NCBI GenBank assembly: GCA_902495455.1
Contig: CABUXJ010000007.1
Location: forward strand, 46,395-110,394
Length of the DNA stretch: 64,000 nt
DNA from: an uncultured Prevotella sp.
GTDB taxonomy: Bacteria > Bacteroidota > Bacteroidia > Bacteroidales > Bacteroidaceae
Direction: 5' to 3'
Position 1 is the first letter of the stretch, and each line of letters starts with the position of its first letter. Of the stretch, positions 62,373-64,000 are shown piece after piece. The position numbers and the translations under genes are program-made. Below the pieces are notes generated by a model. The model saw nothing but the letters and a program-made list of their open reading frames with translations, was not told the DNA's origin and ran no database searches.

Positions 62373-63497
62373 CTAATCATTTATATGGTTAATATAGTCG
62401 TTAATAGAGTTTGCTATACCATTAGCTAATACAAAAGGAACGCCATTTCCGACTGTCTTAAAGGCATCCGTTAGTGAGACATCTTGTGGCAGAATAAAAT
62501 CTGCTGGCAATGATTGAATAGCTAATGATTCTGCCACAGATATTCTCCGTGGCAAGAAGGGGTGTATATGAACCTCATTATTCCCATAAGCTGCTGTCGG
62601 AGAATATCTCCATCTATGCAGACGTTTATAACACTTCTTTTCCACATCACCTTCTTCCTTAGTCCTAAACCTTACAATTCCGGCACGTGGCTGAAAATAC
62701 ATATTGGCATTAGGATGGTGTATTACATCGTTTTCCATCCACCAATGTTGTATGGTCAAATCTTCTATAATACCGTTGGGCATAGGTATAGGGGTATTTT
62801 CTTGATACGGGGATTTGTCAGGCCAAGGGAGATTCTTAACATCTTTCAAATTGTATCTTTTATGTGCTTCCCAAGGGAAACTTATTAAAGTTCCGTCCTT
62901 TGCAGGAAGATGCAACCTCTCAATAGCATCTTGATGAAATCCTATTAATATAATTCTATCTCTATCTTGCGCAGCTCCGAATTCTAAAGAGTTTACGAGT
63001 TGTTCCGTTAAAGAATATCCATATGCTCTAAATTGTTGTTTCAGCTCTTCGAAAAATTGTCTATGTCTTGCTGTTCTATATAGTCCTTTTACGTTTTCGA
63101 AAAGGAAAAAATCAGGGAGTGCTGTACAAATCAGTTGTGCATACGTTCCCGATAATCTACCATTTTCACCATCACGTCCTCTGTTTTTCCCGGCTACAGA
63201 AAAATCAGGGCATGGGGGGCCTCCTATAAAGCCAGTAAGTTCTTCCTCTTTTGATTCATTTACCCAATTTATAAGTCTTTGAAGCCTGTCTTCATGTTTC
63301 CCATCAATATATTCAGTTATATCTTCTATATGGTGTCCGTATCTTGGTTCTTGCAGTCCCATATTTTGCCTTGCAAAACGATAAATATGATTAAATGCCT
63401 CGTGAAATTCATTCACGAAAACGACATTATAATTGCCTTGCAATTCGAATCCTAAATCCAAAAAACCAGCACCTGCAAAAAATGAAAATATGTTCAT
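62373..63497 (-). CDS. DNA (cytosine-5-)-methyltransferase
   Basis: This methylates cytosine at C5 in its target and so marks host DNA. It has 374 residues with all key motifs: I FSFFAGAGFLDLGF, IV FIGGPPCPDFSVAG (catalytic Cys), VI FLFENVKG, VIII AAQDRDRIILIG, IX PRRISVAESLAIQSLP and X DAFKTVGNGVPFVLA. The target-recognition region between VIII and IX is about 90 residues. The recognition sequence cannot be read from the protein. The start overlaps the regulator gene by 4 bp. Confidence 0.94.
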   Translation of the reverse strand: MNIFSFFAGAGFLDLGFELQGNYNVVFVNEFHEAFNHIYRFARQNMGLQEPRYGHHIEDITEYIDGKHEDRLQRLINWVNESKEEELTGFIGGPPCPDFSVAGKNRGRDGENGRLSGTYAQLICTALPDFFLFENVKGLYRTARHRQFFEELKQQFRAYGYSLTEQLVNSLEFGAAQDRDRIILIGFHQDAIERLHLPAKDGTLISFPWEAHKRYNLKDVKNLPWPDKSPYQENTPIPMPNGIIEDLTIQHWWMENDVIHHPNANMYFQPRAGIVRFRTKEEGDVEKKCYKRLHRWRYSPTAAYGNNEVHIHPFLPRRISVAESLAIQSLPADFILPQDVSLTDAFKTVGNGVPFVLANGIANSINDYINHIND

Positions 63498-63712
63498 TTG
63501 TTATCTGTTTGTTTGATTGACCACAATAAATCCTTCGTATCCACTTCAAGGATTTTTGCGATTTCCACCAGTGTTTCTAAATTTGGTTGCATGGTGTTAG
63601 TACACCATTTCGAAACAGTTCCCGGGTCTTTCCCCAACTGTTCTGCCAGCCATTTATTAGTACGTTTCTTTTCTGCTAAAACGACCTTCAAACGATTTAT
63701 ATCTTTATTCAT
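63494..63712 (-). CDS. Small XRE-type HTH regulator (C-protein-like)
   Basis: This has 72 residues, all one HTH_3 domain: NKWLAEQLGKDPGTVSKWCT then PNLETLVEIAKILEVDTKDL. It is the first gene of the defence operon and its stop overlaps the methylase start (ATGA). Small XRE proteins at this place commonly act as controller proteins that delay restriction until the host is methylated; that role is inferred. Confidence 0.9.
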   Translation of the reverse strand: MNKDINRLKVVLAEKKRTNKWLAEQLGKDPGTVSKWCTNTMQPNLETLVEIAKILEVDTKDLLWSIKQTDNK

Positions 63713-63737
63713 ATGTTCTATGCAATGTTTTTGAATA

Positions 63738-63745
63738 CAAAGGTA
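63738..63745 (-). promoter_or_regulatory. -7 box for the defence operon
   Basis: CAAAGGTA (TACCTTTG on the minus strand), 25 bp before the regulator ATG. It is the only promoter-like site seen ahead of the six-gene operon. Confidence 0.5.
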
Positions 63746-63912
63746 ATCATTCTTTTTGTATTATCATCTTATAATTGTGTTTATATGATGATATGATGAT
63801 GAAAAACGACTTTATATTGTTGTATATTCCAATTATATGGTTGCCTGTAGTTGACAGCGGTTGTTTCTTGACTTAAAAGTGTACCTTCTGTCAAGTTAGA
63901 AGTGCAACATCC

Positions 63913-63965
63913 CCTCCCCATCCTCCGCCCTTGGAGCGTAGCGGAAAGGACGGAGGATGGGGAGG
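63913..63965. repeat. Perfect 15-bp inverted repeat near the window edge
   Basis: CCTCCCCATCCTCCG (63913-63927) and CGGAGGATGGGGAGG (63951-63965) flank 23 bp. It is GC-rich within AT-rich surroundings. It may be a terminator for a gene beyond the window, or a small repeat at an element boundary. Confidence 0.7.
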
Positions 63966-64000
63966 AAAGCGAAGCTGTGAGTCATCCGGCAATACAAAAA

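Larger units (their letters stand above)
47090..64000. mobile_element. Integrative and mobilizable element carrying a restriction/defence operon (right end outside window)
   Basis: From about 47,090 to the window end the sequence is distinctly more AT-rich than the flanking core. It encodes, in order, an integrase module, a VirE_N/DUF3987 replication module, a mobilization module and a defence operon. There are no type IV secretion genes in view, so it is mobilizable rather than self-transmissible as far as can be seen. I could not identify matching attL and attR repeats; the left end is placed by composition and by the dnaK terminator. Confidence 0.8.

Overview
The window looks like the chromosome of a gut-type Bacteroidales bacterium, probably near Prevotella. 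The evidence is the recurring Bacteroidota promoter box TAnnTTTG before many genes, the gene families present (DUF2723 membrane protein, NhaD antiporter, CE7 and GH43 carbohydrate enzymes, a Bacteroidota-type rhamnose cluster, carboxynorspermidine dehydrogenase-type polyamine enzyme), and protein sequences that read as Prevotellaceae. The genus is an inference.

Positions 1-47,080 are GC-rich core chromosome. From left to right: a lipoprotein; a secreted CE7 esterase; a Fur-family regulator convergent with a polysaccharide deacetylase and a large DUF2723 membrane protein; mnmA; a LytS/LytTR-type two-component system divergent from an RND efflux pair whose outer-membrane partner survives only as a stub; an SPFH/ribbon-helix-helix/DUF1648 group; rsgA; frr; cysK; two tandem paralogous membrane sensor kinases (the first with a lost phospho-acceptor His and a degraded ATP lid) followed by an AraC regulator; nhaD; rhamnose genes rhaB-rhaA-rhaT with rhaD convergent; a DUF6621-type gene and a saccharopine-dehydrogenase-family polyamine enzyme; recA; a GH43 enzyme; a secreted hypothetical protein; dnaK. 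Long intergenic gaps here carry several repeat families. The most striking is a GC-rich palindromic repeat built from GCCGTAAGGCCCTTACGGC and GTTGCAACGGGGCC modules, found four times and always on the promoter side of genes.

Right after the dnaK terminator the composition becomes AT-rich and stays so to the end of the window. This is an integrative and mobilizable element. It holds a double-HTH protein, a tyrosine integrase, an excisionase-like HTH protein, a VirE_N-type protein, a PriCT-2/DUF3987 primase-helicase-like protein, a likely oriT, MobC-like protein, MobB-like relaxase and a membrane accessory protein.

Its cargo is a six-gene operon on the minus strand (63,712 to 54,066): XRE regulator, C5 cytosine methyltransferase, McrB-like AAA+ ATPase, DUF2357/McrC-like nuclease, a 1,279-residue protein with an apparent PD-(D/E)XK-like N-terminus plus STAND-like P-loop NTPase and long helical C-terminus, and a Vsr mismatch endonuclease. 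The methylase, McrB-like and DUF2357 genes resemble LlaJI/BsuMI-type restriction-modification. Embedding a large Avs-like nuclease-NTPase in that operon is, to my knowledge, not a standard described arrangement and is the best candidate here for a new defence system. The right end of the element lies outside the window.
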